Below are positions 41,108 through 50,132 of a DNA stretch of 64,000 nucleotides, piece after piece; the stretch's first letter is position 1, and each line of letters begins with the position of its first letter. The stretch covers positions 372,001-436,000 of the forward strand of contig NZ_WQLV01000002.1 in assembly GCF_009753675.1 (NCBI RefSeq), in the 5' to 3' direction. The position numbers and the translations under genes were made by a program. The stretch is from Parasedimentitalea huanghaiensis (GTDB taxonomy: Bacteria; Pseudomonadota; Alphaproteobacteria; Rhodobacterales; Rhodobacteraceae). The notes beneath the pieces were generated by a model. The model had not been told where the DNA came from. It searched no databases and worked only from the letters and a program-made list of their open reading frames with translations.

Positions 41108-41701
41108 ATGAGCAAACAAACGCACTTCGCGTTGTTTGGTGCGGTAGCTATTGCCGTGCTGACAACAACTTCACATGCATATGCTGACGATAGCAGAGAC
41201 GGTTTCTATGCCGGTCTGGCAATTGCTGGATCAGGTGTCGCAACCGAGGAAGGCGCTGGCGTCCCACAACGGGACAATTCAAAAACATCAATCGGGGCTT
41301 TTGCTGGTTACAAACAGAAAGTCTATTCGAACTATTTTATCGCCGGGGAAGCGTTTATCAACGACACCTCTCAGGACAGAACCTATTCGAATGGCGACAG
41401 ATTGTCGTTCGGAACCCAGTACGGCGTGAAGGCACACCTTGGATATGAAGCGAACTGGGGATCCGTCTATGCAATCCTGGGCGCAGCCAACCTAGACTAT
41501 GATGTCACCTTAAGCGGTTCAACTGTAAGCGAGAGCGGCATTTCCCCGATCTTCGGCTTGGGAACCAGCTATCAAATCAATGAAAAGGTCTCTGCCAACC
41601 TCGAGTACATTGGCACCGGTGATAGCATCAATATTGCTGGTAAGTCGGACAGGGGTGTTGGTCTTGGTGTAGTGCGCCTTGGTCTTGCGTACCATTTCTA
41701 A
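41108..41701 (+). CDS. Outer-membrane beta-barrel protein (OmpW/opacity-like porin family)
   Basis: 197 residues from the ATG at 41108; a GTG at 41096 gives a longer but less likely start. The signal peptide MSKQTHFALFGAVAIAVLTTTSHAYA (two pieces) ends near residue 27. Alternating hydrophobic strands (FYAGLAIAGSG, SIGAFAGYKQKV, YGVKAHLGYEANWG, GVGLGVVRLGLAYHF) and a terminal phenylalanine mark an eight-stranded outer-membrane barrel. It lies 42 bp after the HTH gene in the same direction and may be under its control. Confidence 0.85.
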   Translation: MSKQTHFALFGAVAIAVLTTTSHAYADDSRDGFYAGLAIAGSGVATEEGAGVPQRDNSKTSIGAFAGYKQKVYSNYFIAGEAFINDTSQDRTYSNGDRLSFGTQYGVKAHLGYEANWGSVYAILGAANLDYDVTLSGSTVSESGISPIFGLGTSYQINEKVSANLEYIGTGDSINIAGKSDRGVGLGVVRLGLAYHF

Positions 41702-41735
41702 TGCGGCAGACGTAAACACACGCAAATTGTGCACG

Positions 41736-41767
41736 AAAAAGGCGGCGCTCCGACTGGAGGCCGCCTT
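41736..41767 (-). terminator. Rho-independent terminator after the SRPBCC gene
   Basis: Stem AAGGCGGC/GCCGCCTT with CTCC/GGAG inside (41739-41767); on the minus strand a run of T follows. A near-identical copy ends dapA at 42366-42397. Confidence 0.8.
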
Positions 41768-41813
41768 GATCATATCGAGTGATCTAGCTTGTAGCAGATC
41801 TGCCCAATTCCGA

Positions 41814-42263
41814 CTAAACCTTGCTGGCAAGTCCCTTCAGGTTTCCGTCCAGAACTTTCCCCATCATCATTTTCATCATGGTCTGCCCAAGCAACCAGCC
41901 AAACGGGCCAAATTTGACGCGATAACTCATACCCCACTTCACGTTCGACCTACCGTTTTTAAGTGGCACTACATTCAGTTCTGCATGTGCTTCGTGCAGT
42001 GGCATCGCTGACATTTCCGACAGCTGGACCCGACATTTTCTATTTGGAACCCAAGCGGTAACTTCCTCGACGACCGAGGTGCCGTTATCGAAATGACAGC
42101 GGCGTTTTGATCCAACCCCATCTTCACCGCTGGTCAATGCATCAACGGATTTCACCAGCGGTGCAAATTCGTCAACGTGCATATAGCGGCCTAAAACAGC
42201 CCACACGGCTTCTGGTGTGGCGTCAATTTCGAGTGCTCGTTCATAGTGTATCATGTCGTCCAT
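41814..42263 (-). CDS. SRPBCC (START/Bet v1-like) family protein
   Basis: A 149-residue single-domain protein: HYERALEIDATPEAVWAVLGRYMHVDEFAPLVKSV in two parts at the start, VVEEVTAWVPNRKCRVQLSE in the middle and a C-terminal helix with TMMKMMMGKVLDGNLKGL. The fold binds hydrophobic ligands. No partner gene. It is convergent with the barrel gene and ends in its own terminator. Confidence 0.88.
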   Translation of the reverse strand: MDDMIHYERALEIDATPEAVWAVLGRYMHVDEFAPLVKSVDALTSGEDGVGSKRRCHFDNGTSVVEEVTAWVPNRKCRVQLSEMSAMPLHEAHAELNVVPLKNGRSNVKWGMSYRVKFGPFGWLLGQTMMKMMMGKVLDGNLKGLASKV

Positions 42264-42365
42264 CCTGATCCAAATTTGAGTTCCTTATAATGGATGCCTG
42301 ATGACAGTTTCTGTCATCATCAGAGCAAAATCACCCGTTCCGGAAAACTTTGTTGGGCCGACATG

Positions 42366-42397
42366 AAAAAGGCGGCGCTCCATCCGGAGGCCGCCTT
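42366..42397 (-). terminator. Rho-independent terminator after dapA
   Basis: AAGGCGGC/GCCGCCTT stem with CTCC/GGAG (42369-42397), T-run on the minus strand; differs from the 41736-41767 copy only in the loop region. Confidence 0.85.
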
Positions 42398-42421
42398 GAT
42401 CGGTAGTTGATTTGTTGCGGT

Positions 42422-43294
42422 TTACAGTAGGCCAGCGTGGGCCATTGCAGCGTCAATTGCAGCCTTGGTGCTGGCTTCCAAACCGGTCAAGGGTGAGCGA
42501 ACTTCTTCGCTGCACAGGCCCAGTTTCGACAGGCCGTATTTGGCACCAACCAAACCGGGCTCGATAAAGATCGCTTCGTGCAGAGGCATCAATTTGTCTT
42601 GAAGTTCCAGCGCCTTGGCGTAATCGCCAGCCAGAGTTGCAGCCTGGAATTCAGCACAAAGTTTTGGCGCGACGTTCGCTGTCACTGAGATGCAGCCTGT
42701 ACCGCCGTGGGCGTTGAAGCCCAGCGCCGTTGCGTCTTCGCCGGACAGTTGCACAAAATCGGCACCACAGGTCATGCGCTGTTGGCTGACCCGCGCGATG
42801 TCTCCGGTCGCGTCTTTAACACCGATGATGTTTGGCAGCTTAGCCAGCTCGCCCATCGTCTCGGGTGTCATGTCGACAATCGAGCGACCGGGGATGTTGT
42901 AGATAACGATCGGGATATTTGCACAATCATGCGCAGCGGTGAAATGTGCCACCAGGCCGCGCTGGGTCGGTTTGTTGTAATAGGGGGTCACCACCAAGGC
43001 CGCATCAGCGCCCGCACTTTTGGCAAACTCGACAAAACGAATCGTTTCAACAGTGTTGTTTGACCCTGCTCCGGCAATCACCGGCACCCGGCCAGCCGCT
43101 GCTTTCACAACTTCTGCGATGACAGTCTCATGCTCATCATGGGTCAGGGTGGGGCTTTCACCAGTGGTACCGACGGGGACCAAACCGGTTGATCCCTCGC
43201 TGATATGCCATTCTACAAGGTGTTTGAGTGCATCCAGATCCAACTCGCCGTTGTTAAACGGGGTGACGAGGGCTGGCATAGAGCCTTTAAACAT
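42422..43294 (-). CDS. dapA: 4-hydroxy-tetrahydrodipicolinate synthase
   Basis: 290 residues from the ATG at 43294, with GGGAG seven bases upstream; the GTG at 43300 is too close to that site. Motifs are [16 protein letters not shown] near 38, [18 protein letters not shown] near 103, the Schiff-base lysine in [10 protein letters not shown] near 160 and [12 protein letters not shown]. It condenses pyruvate and aspartate semialdehyde in lysine and diaminopimelate synthesis. Monocistronic, with its own terminator. Confidence 0.96.
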   Translation of the reverse strand: MFKGSMPALVTPFNNGELDLDALKHLVEWHISEGSTGLVPVGTTGESPTLTHDEHETVIAEVVKAAAGRVPVIAGAGSNNTVETIRFVEFAKSAGADAALVVTPYYNKPTQRGLVAHFTAAHDCANIPIVIYNIPGRSIVDMTPETMGELAKLPNIIGVKDATGDIARVSQQRMTCGADFVQLSGEDATALGFNAHGGTGCISVTANVAPKLCAEFQAATLAGDYAKALELQDKLMPLHEAIFIEPGLVGAKYGLSKLGLCSEEVRSPLTGLEASTKAAIDAAMAHAGLL

Positions 43295-43434
43295 GGACAC
43301 GCTCCCTTAGCAGTGTATTTCAGACGGGCGATGGCCCGCCGACATTGTTGATCTGCCGATAAATTGAGTTGAACCCGGCAGGTCACGGATTATCGTTATT
43401 GGCTCTAGCCTTGGTTCATTGGAAAATGCAAGCG

Positions 43435-45399
43435 ATGACACGCATTCTAACCCTACTTGTTCTGATTTCCGCACTTTGGGTGCATCCTCTGGTCGCCCAG
43501 CAAGGCCGTCACTTAGGAAGCGCCCTGGATTCGATGCGGTCCGAAAAATGGAGCGAAGCCGCTAATACAGCGGCCAAATCGGGAGATGTGGCCGAAGATG
43601 TCATTGAATGGCACCGGCTACGCGCGGGAATGGGATCAGCAGATGATGCGCTTGCCTTTTTGTCCCGGCGTCCGGATTGGCCGGGACTCGCCTATCTGCG
43701 CCGCAAAATCGAACCTTCAATTGCCGCTGCCGGAACTGAAGCTGTTTTGAAGTTTTATGCTACTGAAGCGCCGCAAACTGCCGAAGGTGTGTTGAGTTAT
43801 GCCCGGGCGCTGATTGCCACCGGGAAACGGGGGGACGGTGAAGCCAATCTGGTGGTCGCCTGGCGGACCATGCCGATGGGCTCGGCCATTCAGACAGCTT
43901 ACCTGAAAGACTTTGCCAAGCTGCTAAAACCTCACCATGCCGCGAGACTGGACCGGCTGTTGTGGGATAACCATCTGGTCAGCTCAAAACGAATGTTGTC
44001 ACTAGCCCCAGATGGGGATCGCAGACTCGCAGAAGCGCGGATTGCCTTGCAAGAAAGAACACCCGGGGTCGACGCCAAGATCGAAGCCATTCCGGCCCGT
44101 TTGCAAGATGCTCCTGGATTGGCGCACGACCGATTTAACTGGCGCGATCGCAAGAAGCGGCGCGAGGATGCGATCACTTTGATGTTGGAGCGGAGCGAAA
44201 GTGCCGAGAGCCTGGGCGAGCCTGAACAATGGGCGCGTCGCCGCCGCGATCTAGTGCGTCAGGATATGCGCGATGGCAACAACCAGCGGGCCTATCAGCT
44301 GGCTGCGCGCCACCACACCACCCCAGAAGCAGGTTATAATTATTCCGACCTCGAGTGGCTGGCCGGATATATTGCGCTGCGAAAACTAAATGATCCCGCA
44401 ACGGCTGTGCAACATTTTGACCGGTTTTTGGATTCCATCGAGACCCCCATTTCAATCGGCCGTGGCGGGTATTGGTTGGGACGTGCCTTTGCGGCGATGG
44501 ATGAACCGGACAAAGCGCATGAGGCCTATGCCTTGGGGGCAAATTATCAAACCTCCTACTATGGCCTGCTGGCCGCTGAAGAGATTGGCCGCCCGTTTGA
44601 TCCGGACTTGGAAAACCCACCGTCAGTCCCGCCCTGGAAACAGGCGGAGTTCGCTTCATCATCGGTGACCAAGGCGGCGCTGATGATGATTGATGCGGAT
44701 GAATTGGATCTGGCCGAACGCTTCTTGACCCATTTGGTCGAAGGGCTGGACGAAGTTCAGGCTCGGCAATTGGGTCTGATGGCAGTTGAAATGGGTCACG
44801 CGCATCTGGCTGTAATGATTTCAAAACGAGCCGCGCGTCAGAGTATGGAGCTAGAGGGAGCCTATTTTCCATTACATGCTGTTGCAAAAGAAAAGCTGCC
44901 AATGGCCAAGGAAATGGTACTGGCAATTTCACGACGCGAAAGCGAGTTCGATCATCAAGTGGTCAGTGGTGCGGGCGCACGCGGGCTGATGCAGGTGATG
45001 CCTGCAACGGCAAAACTGGTGGCCAAAGAGCTGGGCATACTGGCCAAGCATTCAACCGCACGGCTAACGGGCGAGTGGGACTATAACGCCAAATTGGGGG
45101 CCAACTATCTGGCGGGGCTGGCAGGCACCTTCGACGGCAATGTTGTTATGATGGCAGCCGGATACAATGCCGGGCCGCGACGTCCGATTGCCTGGATGGA
45201 ACGCTACGGCGATCCGCGTGACGGCACCCCGGATATCGTGGACTGGATTGAGCACATCCCGTTCAACGAAACCCGCAATTACGTCATGCGGGTTTCTGAG
45301 AGCCTGCCTGTTTACCGCGCCCGATTGGGTAAACCCCCATTGCCCGTGCCGTTCACTCAGGAACTGGCTGGGTCAACCCTTCGCGCGTTCGCGCCATAG
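43435..45399 (+). CDS. Soluble lytic murein transglycosylase with SLT domain
   Basis: 654 residues from the ATG at 43435 (or 43426). The signal peptide MTRILTLLVLISALWVHPLVA precedes cleavage near 22. A long helical superhelix with repeats fills residues 25-480. The SLT domain has the catalytic glutamate in AISRRESEFDHQVVSGAGARGLMQVMPATA (in parts, near 505) and AGYNAGPRR...W near 590. It cleaves peptidoglycan strands in the periplasm, forming anhydro-muropeptides. It converges with the EamA gene and overlaps its end by about 27 bases. Confidence 0.93.
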   Translation: MTRILTLLVLISALWVHPLVAQQGRHLGSALDSMRSEKWSEAANTAAKSGDVAEDVIEWHRLRAGMGSADDALAFLSRRPDWPGLAYLRRKIEPSIAAAGTEAVLKFYATEAPQTAEGVLSYARALIATGKRGDGEANLVVAWRTMPMGSAIQTAYLKDFAKLLKPHHAARLDRLLWDNHLVSSKRMLSLAPDGDRRLAEARIALQERTPGVDAKIEAIPARLQDAPGLAHDRFNWRDRKKRREDAITLMLERSESAESLGEPEQWARRRRDLVRQDMRDGNNQRAYQLAARHHTTPEAGYNYSDLEWLAGYIALRKLNDPATAVQHFDRFLDSIETPISIGRGGYWLGRAFAAMDEPDKAHEAYALGANYQTSYYGLLAAEEIGRPFDPDLENPPSVPPWKQAEFASSSVTKAALMMIDADELDLAERFLTHLVEGLDEVQARQLGLMAVEMGHAHLAVMISKRAARQSMELEGAYFPLHAVAKEKLPMAKEMVLAISRRESEFDHQVVSGAGARGLMQVMPATAKLVAKELGILAKHSTARLTGEWDYNAKLGANYLAGLAGTFDGNVVMMAAGYNAGPRRPIAWMERYGDPRDGTPDIVDWIEHIPFNETRNYVMRVSESLPVYRARLGKPPLPVPFTQELAGSTLRAFAP

Positions 45400-46263
45400 G
45401 GTAAACAGCCCGGCTGCGATAATGATACCGGCACCAATGGCCACATTGGTGCGGATCACCTCGCTAAACACTGCAATGCCCAATATGGCGGTCCAAATAA
45501 GATGGAAGTAAGCAAAGGGCTGCACGGCGCTGGCTTCAGCCATCTCATAACACTTAATCAACAGCCAATGCCCCGCGACGCCAGACACACAAAGCAACGC
45601 CATCCAAAGCCAGTCGCTGCCAACCATTGGCTCCCAGAACCAGATGCCAACAACCGTCATGCAAACCGCGCCAGAAATGCCGGTCCAGAAAAAGCTGGTT
45701 GCGGTGGTGTCTTTGCGGGCCGCGTACCGCGTCAGCAACCCATAGACCGCAAACATCAGTGCCGAGAAAAAGGGGATCACGGCTGCGGGGTTAAACACGC
45801 CCATGCCAGGCTGCAGAATAACTAGCACCCCGATCAAGCCTACGCCAATCGCTGACCAACGTCGCCAGCCAACTCTTTCTCCCAAGACCGGACCACTCAA
45901 AGCAGCCACCAACAGCGGATAAGATATAAAGACCGCCTGGCTTTCGATCAGGCCAAGAATGGTAAAGCCGTAGACGGCGACACATATTTCAGCGACCAGC
46001 AAGGCGCCTCGAAATACCTGTAATCCCAGTTGATCCGTTTTTGCAGTTGCGCGGATGCCACCGGGGGCTCGGGTCGCCAAAAACACCACAAACGCGGCGA
46101 AAAACCAGTAGCGCACCATCACCACCATGTAGGTGTTATAGGTTCCGGCTAAGTGCCGGGAGATCCCGTCCTGAAGGGCAAAAACCACAGTCGCACCAAT
46201 CATAAGTAAAATGCCCAAAGGCACATTGTTGGTTTGCGTCTGTTCAGTACTGACCTGTGTCAT
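45373..46263 (-). CDS. EamA/DMT family transporter
   Basis: A 296-residue protein with ten hydrophobic segments and two EamA repeats (GILLMIGATVVFALQDGISRHLAG; ILGIAVFSEVIRTNVAIGAGIIIAAGLF). Exporters of this type move metabolites out of the cell; the substrate is unknown. It overlaps the mnmD stop by ATGA, so both genes are one transcript, though they have no obvious functional link. Confidence 0.9.
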   Translation of the reverse strand: MTQVSTEQTQTNNVPLGILLMIGATVVFALQDGISRHLAGTYNTYMVVMVRYWFFAAFVVFLATRAPGGIRATAKTDQLGLQVFRGALLVAEICVAVYGFTILGLIESQAVFISYPLLVAALSGPVLGERVGWRRWSAIGVGLIGVLVILQPGMGVFNPAAVIPFFSALMFAVYGLLTRYAARKDTTATSFFWTGISGAVCMTVVGIWFWEPMVGSDWLWMALLCVSGVAGHWLLIKCYEMAEASAVQPFAYFHLIWTAILGIAVFSEVIRTNVAIGAGIIIAAGLFTLWRERAKG

Positions 46264-46928
46264 ACCATCTTTGCCTTTGTCATATGCCGCTTGCGCCCAA
46301 AACCCGGAACGCGAGTTACTTCGAATCCTGCCTCTTCCAACCCGCGCCTAACAAAACCGGCTGCCGTGTAGGTCGCCGCACTACCACCCTGTTTGGTGTG
46401 GCGCGCCACTTGCTGCATCAAATCAGCCTGCCATAGTTCGGGATTTTTGGCGGGAGAGAACCCATCCAGAAACCAAGCATCCGCCTGCCCCGTCCACTCT
46501 GGCAGCGACACGCGCGCGTCGCCTATGACCACATTCAGCTGCAACGTGCCCAAATCACAGCAACCGGTTCCCTTCCAGAGCTGTAGAAACCTCTCGGCCC
46601 AGGGTGTTATGGCGGGAAAAGCAGCCAGCGCTTTTGCCATATCTGCGGGCAACATTGGAAAGGCCTCGAAACTGGTAAAGCATAGAGGCGTGGTCATCCC
46701 CGCCTCTTCCCAGGCCTTCCAGGCGGTCAGCATGCCAAGGCCCGTCCCAAACCCCAGTTCGGCGATTTGAAACCCAGGCACAAACCGCTTTGGCAGGTCG
46801 TTGCCTGCAAGAAACACAAATTCAGTTTCAGCCAGTCCGCCCTGAAGTGAAAAGTAGGGATCATCAAACTTATCTGACACCGGCACAACGTCGTCGCGCC
46901 AACTGAGGCGGGCCTGCTGGTCTGCCAT
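46260..46928 (-). CDS. mnmD: tRNA (5-methylaminomethyl-2-thiouridylate) methyltransferase MnmD
   Basis: 222 residues from the ATG at 46928. The SAM-binding IAELGFGTGLGMLTAWKAWEE (residues 51-71, read as the GFGTGLG core) and the DAWFLDGFSPAKNPELW motif near 160 define the methyltransferase domain of MnmC. In E. coli the same domain is fused to an FAD oxidoreductase; here it stands alone, divergent from the oxidoreductase gene. It methylates nm5s2U at the wobble position of tRNAs. Confidence 0.9.
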   Translation of the reverse strand: MADQQARLSWRDDVVPVSDKFDDPYFSLQGGLAETEFVFLAGNDLPKRFVPGFQIAELGFGTGLGMLTAWKAWEEAGMTTPLCFTSFEAFPMLPADMAKALAAFPAITPWAERFLQLWKGTGCCDLGTLQLNVVIGDARVSLPEWTGQADAWFLDGFSPAKNPELWQADLMQQVARHTKQGGSAATYTAAGFVRRGLEEAGFEVTRVPGFGRKRHMTKAKMV

Positions 46929-46986
46929 GTGATTATCCCCTAAATGAGTAGCTGGAACGGCGCGACACTGTCGAAAGGGCAAACAA

Positions 46987-48027
46987 ATGGCAATGGCTGA
47001 CATAACGGTGCGTGGCGCGGGGGCGTTTGGACTGACAATCGCCTGGGTCTGTGCCCAACGTGGTGCGCGGGTCCAAGTGGTCGATCCAAATGGCGCGGGT
47101 TCGGGGTCCAGCGGCGGATTGGTCGGGGCGCTGGCCCCCCATGTGCCTGAAAACTGGAACCCCAAGAAAGCCTTCCAGCTCGACAGCCTGCTGATGGCGG
47201 AGAAGTTCTGGTCTGAAGTGGAAGCGGCCGGAGGTGTCTCTTCGGGCTATGGCCGGACTGGGCGATTGCAACCCATCAAGGACGACAAGGCCTTGGGAAT
47301 GGCCCGTCGACGGGCGGAAACCGCGCGCGAGTTGTGGCAGGGTGAGGCTGAGTGGTCAGTCTGCAAGACTTCCGATCTCGGATCATGGACGCCGCCCAGC
47401 GCCACCGGCTATGTCATCCACGACACCTTGACCGCCCGCATGTCACCACGCCGCGCCGGGGCCAGTCTGATCGCCGGGTTGGCAGTGATGGGGATAGATG
47501 TGGTCCCCGAAGCCCCGGATCAGGGATTGGTGGTACATGCCAAGGGCTTTGCTGGGCTGCAGGAGTTGAACGTCGAATTGGGCAAGACGATCGGCAGCGG
47601 TATCAAAGGCCAGTCGGCTGTGCTGCGCTTTGACGCTGGAGAGGTGCCGCAGATTTTTGCGGATAACCTCTACATGATTCCACATGCAGATGGGACATTG
47701 GCCATCGGATCCACCAGTGAACGAGAGTTCGATAGCCCAGATGAGACAGACCACCTTCTTGAGGATGTGATCGACCGCATCCGCACGCTGATGCCCGTTC
47801 TGCATGGTGCCGAAGTGATCGATCGTTGGGCTGGGGTACGGCCGCGATCTAAATCCCGCGCGCCCATGTTGGGGGCTTATCCCAACCGGCCTGGACATTT
47901 CATCGCCAACGGTGGTTTTAAGATCGGCTTTGGCATGGCGCCCAAAGTGGCGCATGTGATGGCGGATCTGTTGCTCAATGGGGTGGATGCCATTCCCGAA
48001 GGGTTCCGGGTGGAGGATAACCTGTAA
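46987..48027 (+). CDS. MnmC-like FAD-dependent oxidoreductase
   Basis: A 346-residue DAO-family flavoenzyme: ITVRGAGAFGLTIAWVCAQRGARVQVVDPN near the N-terminus holds the FAD pocket, with a glycine-rich GSGSSGGLVGALAPHVPENWNP stretch after it, and GHFIANGGFKIGFGMAPKVAHVMADLLL at the end. It resembles the oxidoreductase half of MnmC (removing the carboxymethyl group from cmnm5s2U) and lies divergent from mnmD with 58 bp between, so a split MnmC system is likely. Another amino acid oxidase function is possible. Confidence 0.75.
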   Translation: MAMADITVRGAGAFGLTIAWVCAQRGARVQVVDPNGAGSGSSGGLVGALAPHVPENWNPKKAFQLDSLLMAEKFWSEVEAAGGVSSGYGRTGRLQPIKDDKALGMARRRAETARELWQGEAEWSVCKTSDLGSWTPPSATGYVIHDTLTARMSPRRAGASLIAGLAVMGIDVVPEAPDQGLVVHAKGFAGLQELNVELGKTIGSGIKGQSAVLRFDAGEVPQIFADNLYMIPHADGTLAIGSTSEREFDSPDETDHLLEDVIDRIRTLMPVLHGAEVIDRWAGVRPRSKSRAPMLGAYPNRPGHFIANGGFKIGFGMAPKVAHVMADLLLNGVDAIPEGFRVEDNL

Positions 48028-48036
48028 GCTTTCGCA

Positions 48037-48846
48037 CTATTTCGGCAAAGCGACCGCACTCATACATTGTCGCCCATCCGGGCCGCGCACCCACAGGTCA
48101 TTGCCCTTGCTGCACAGAGTAGCCATTTCAAAATGCATGAGTGGCGAGGAGGCGCGGAAGCTAAATTCTGCAAGAGGCCCGATCTGCGCAGTTGCCATGA
48201 GCATCAGCTGCTGTGCCAGTAGCGGACCGTGCACCACCAGCCCAGTATACCCTTCGACATCACGTGCGTAATCCAGATCATAATGGATGCGATGCCCATT
48301 GAAGGTCAGCGCCGAATAGCGAAACAGCAGGGTTGAACTGAACTCAACCTCTTGGACATCGGTTTCATCCAACCTTGCTTCAGGCGCAATTGGCAAAGGT
48401 GCATTTGGATCTGGGTCCTCGCGGTAGACCAGATCCTGCCATTCGGTCAGGCACAGCTGGTCTTGCTGCCAGATTTCATGTCTGAGCGTCACAAACCCCA
48501 GCGGCCCACTGCGTCCGCGTTTTTGTGTTGCCGTTTCCAATACAGATCGTTTTTCAGCCACCAGACCTGCGCGTAGCGGTTCGCTAAACCTCAATCGGCC
48601 ACCGGCCCACATGCGACGTGGCAGGCCAAGATCAGGCACTAGCCCACCGCCAGTTTTCGGGTGTCCGTCACGCCCCAAGTTGCTGGCCGGTTGTGGCGTC
48701 CAGAAATACAGCTGATGAAAAAATGGCGGTAAGTCGCTGCCAGCCCGAAGAGACGGCCCCTGCCCTAACGCAACTTGCAAAGCAACGCCACGGTCCGGGT
48801 CCATCATATCTGATTGCACGATCAGGTCTTGGGCTTTGGCGTTCAT
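48037..48846 (-). CDS. MaoC-like hydratase (mesaconyl-C4-CoA hydratase/HTD2 type)
   Basis: A 269-residue double-hotdog protein. FFHQLYFWTPQPASNLGRDGHPKTGG near 41 and the second-half MaoC motif FRYSALTFNGHRIHYDLDYARDVEGY near 175 (the Asp/His catalytic pair in NGHRIHYD) are seen. Close relatives hydrate mesaconyl-C4-CoA or itaconyl-CoA or act as HTD2-type dehydratases. It starts 9 bp after the FMN reductase gene, so the pair may be co-transcribed. Which acyl-CoA it uses cannot be told from sequence. Confidence 0.8.
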   Translation of the reverse strand: MNAKAQDLIVQSDMMDPDRGVALQVALGQGPSLRAGSDLPPFFHQLYFWTPQPASNLGRDGHPKTGGGLVPDLGLPRRMWAGGRLRFSEPLRAGLVAEKRSVLETATQKRGRSGPLGFVTLRHEIWQQDQLCLTEWQDLVYREDPDPNAPLPIAPEARLDETDVQEVEFSSTLLFRYSALTFNGHRIHYDLDYARDVEGYTGLVVHGPLLAQQLMLMATAQIGPLAEFSFRASSPLMHFEMATLCSKGNDLWVRGPDGRQCMSAVALPK

Positions 48847-48854
48847 ATTTCTTC

Positions 48855-49397
48855 TCAGCGTTGAATCTCGGTTTGCAGATTTTGCATCAAGGCCGACAAG
48901 GTCGTCAAATACTGATCGCTGGTCAGACGACCTGCATCGTCGAACTGGCCACCCGATCCCGCCAAATGCACTGGAGGTCCTGCAATCACACGAGGTTGGA
49001 ACGGCACCATAAAGGCACGCAACACCATCTGTGCCTGTTCACCACCCGTCCGACCGGCGGCAGCCGACATCAGGGCGACGGGTTTATCCGCCCAAGGGCG
49101 ACCGTCAGTGCGGCTGATCCAATCGAGGGCGTTCTTTAAAACCCCTGAAGGGCCCTTGTTATACTCAGGTGTGGAAATCAGCACAGCATCTGCCGCTGCA
49201 ATCTGGTCCGCCAACTGCTGAACCGCGGCCGGAACGCCATCGCGGCTCTCCACATCTCCATCATAAAGTGGCAGATCAAGGTCCGCCTCAACATGACTTA
49301 CGTCACCAAGCAACCGTACCGCCTCTAGCAGCAGTTTGCGGTTGGTGGCCTCGCGGCGCAATGAACCAGAAAGGGTCAGGATAACTGTCTCGGGCAT
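48855..49397 (-). CDS. NADPH-dependent FMN reductase (flavodoxin-like)
   Basis: A 180-residue protein: VILTLSGSLRREATNRKLL at the start, the flavin-binding ISTPEYNKGPSGVLKNALDW near 75 and ALMSAAAGRTGG near 107. It reduces FMN or quinones using NADPH, probably in the cytoplasm. A start ATG at 49397 is used. Position upstream of the hydratase gives no clear joint pathway. Confidence 0.92.
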   Translation of the reverse strand: MPETVILTLSGSLRREATNRKLLLEAVRLLGDVSHVEADLDLPLYDGDVESRDGVPAAVQQLADQIAAADAVLISTPEYNKGPSGVLKNALDWISRTDGRPWADKPVALMSAAAGRTGGEQAQMVLRAFMVPFQPRVIAGPPVHLAGSGGQFDDAGRLTSDQYLTTLSALMQNLQTEIQR

Positions 49398-49577
49398 GTT
49401 GTGGTCCTCTCTACATGTGGCGTACGAATTAACCTAACCCCGATCGGCGTGTACAAAAGCCCAATAACTGCGCAGCTCCTGTGCATCGTTGCTTCACCCA
49501 AACCGTGTTTACTTGCACCCTACCCCAGCTTTGGCTCATTCTGGTCCTCAGCGGTATCTATTACGGTGAGGTTTATT

Positions 49578-50099
49578 TTGAGCGACGGCCTGTGTGTATC
49601 CTGTTCCTTGTGCTGCAATGGCACCCTGTTCTCCCGCTTGGCCATCAGTCAGGAAGAAGCAGACCGATTAGAAGGCGATGTCGAGGTTTTCACCCGCGAT
49701 GAAAAACTGCGCATGCGTCTTCCCTGCCCACAGCTGGGCAACGATGGGGCGTGTGGCTGCTACCTACAGCGGCCCGAAACCTGTCGCACTTATCGTTGCC
49801 AACTGCTGAAACGCAATGAACGGGGTGCCATCCCCAATGCAGATGCTCTGGCAATCGTGAAAGATCTGCATGCAATGCAGGACAAAGCCAAATCAGCGGC
49901 CATCGATGCAACGCCCGGACCTGAGCGTCGCAAAGGTAACACCAACGCCGCACAAGCAATGCGCGCTTTGAAGACCGCCAGATCAAAGCAACCGGAAGTG
50001 ATCAACAAATACCTGTTTCAAAGCGCCAAGTTTCATTTCGAAACCTTCGTGCGATATGTCCGACTGCATCTACAGCCCAATTTTCGCAAGGAGAAATAG
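49578..50099 (+). CDS. YkgJ family cysteine-cluster protein
   Basis: 173 residues from a TTG at 49578, chosen because GAGG lies six bases before it; the longer frame to 49401 has no ribosome site and odd composition. The family mark is CVSCSLCCNGTLFSRLAIS at the start (three or four cysteines) with a later CPQL...CGCYLQRPETCRTYRC. These cysteines probably bind a metal or iron-sulfur centre. The family function is unknown (UPF0153/CxxCxxCC). Confidence 0.85.
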   Translation: MSDGLCVSCSLCCNGTLFSRLAISQEEADRLEGDVEVFTRDEKLRMRLPCPQLGNDGACGCYLQRPETCRTYRCQLLKRNERGAIPNADALAIVKDLHAMQDKAKSAAIDATPGPERRKGNTNAAQAMRALKTARSKQPEVINKYLFQSAKFHFETFVRYVRLHLQPNFRKEK

Positions 50100-50121
50100 G
50101 GGTCGCGACCGTGGCGACCCC
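50099..50121. terminator. Bidirectional terminator between the YkgJ gene and the OmpA lipoprotein
   Basis: GGGGTCGC (50099-50106) pairs with GCGACCCC (50114-50121). It separates two convergent genes. Confidence 0.6.
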
Positions 50122-50132
50122 TTGTCAAAGCA

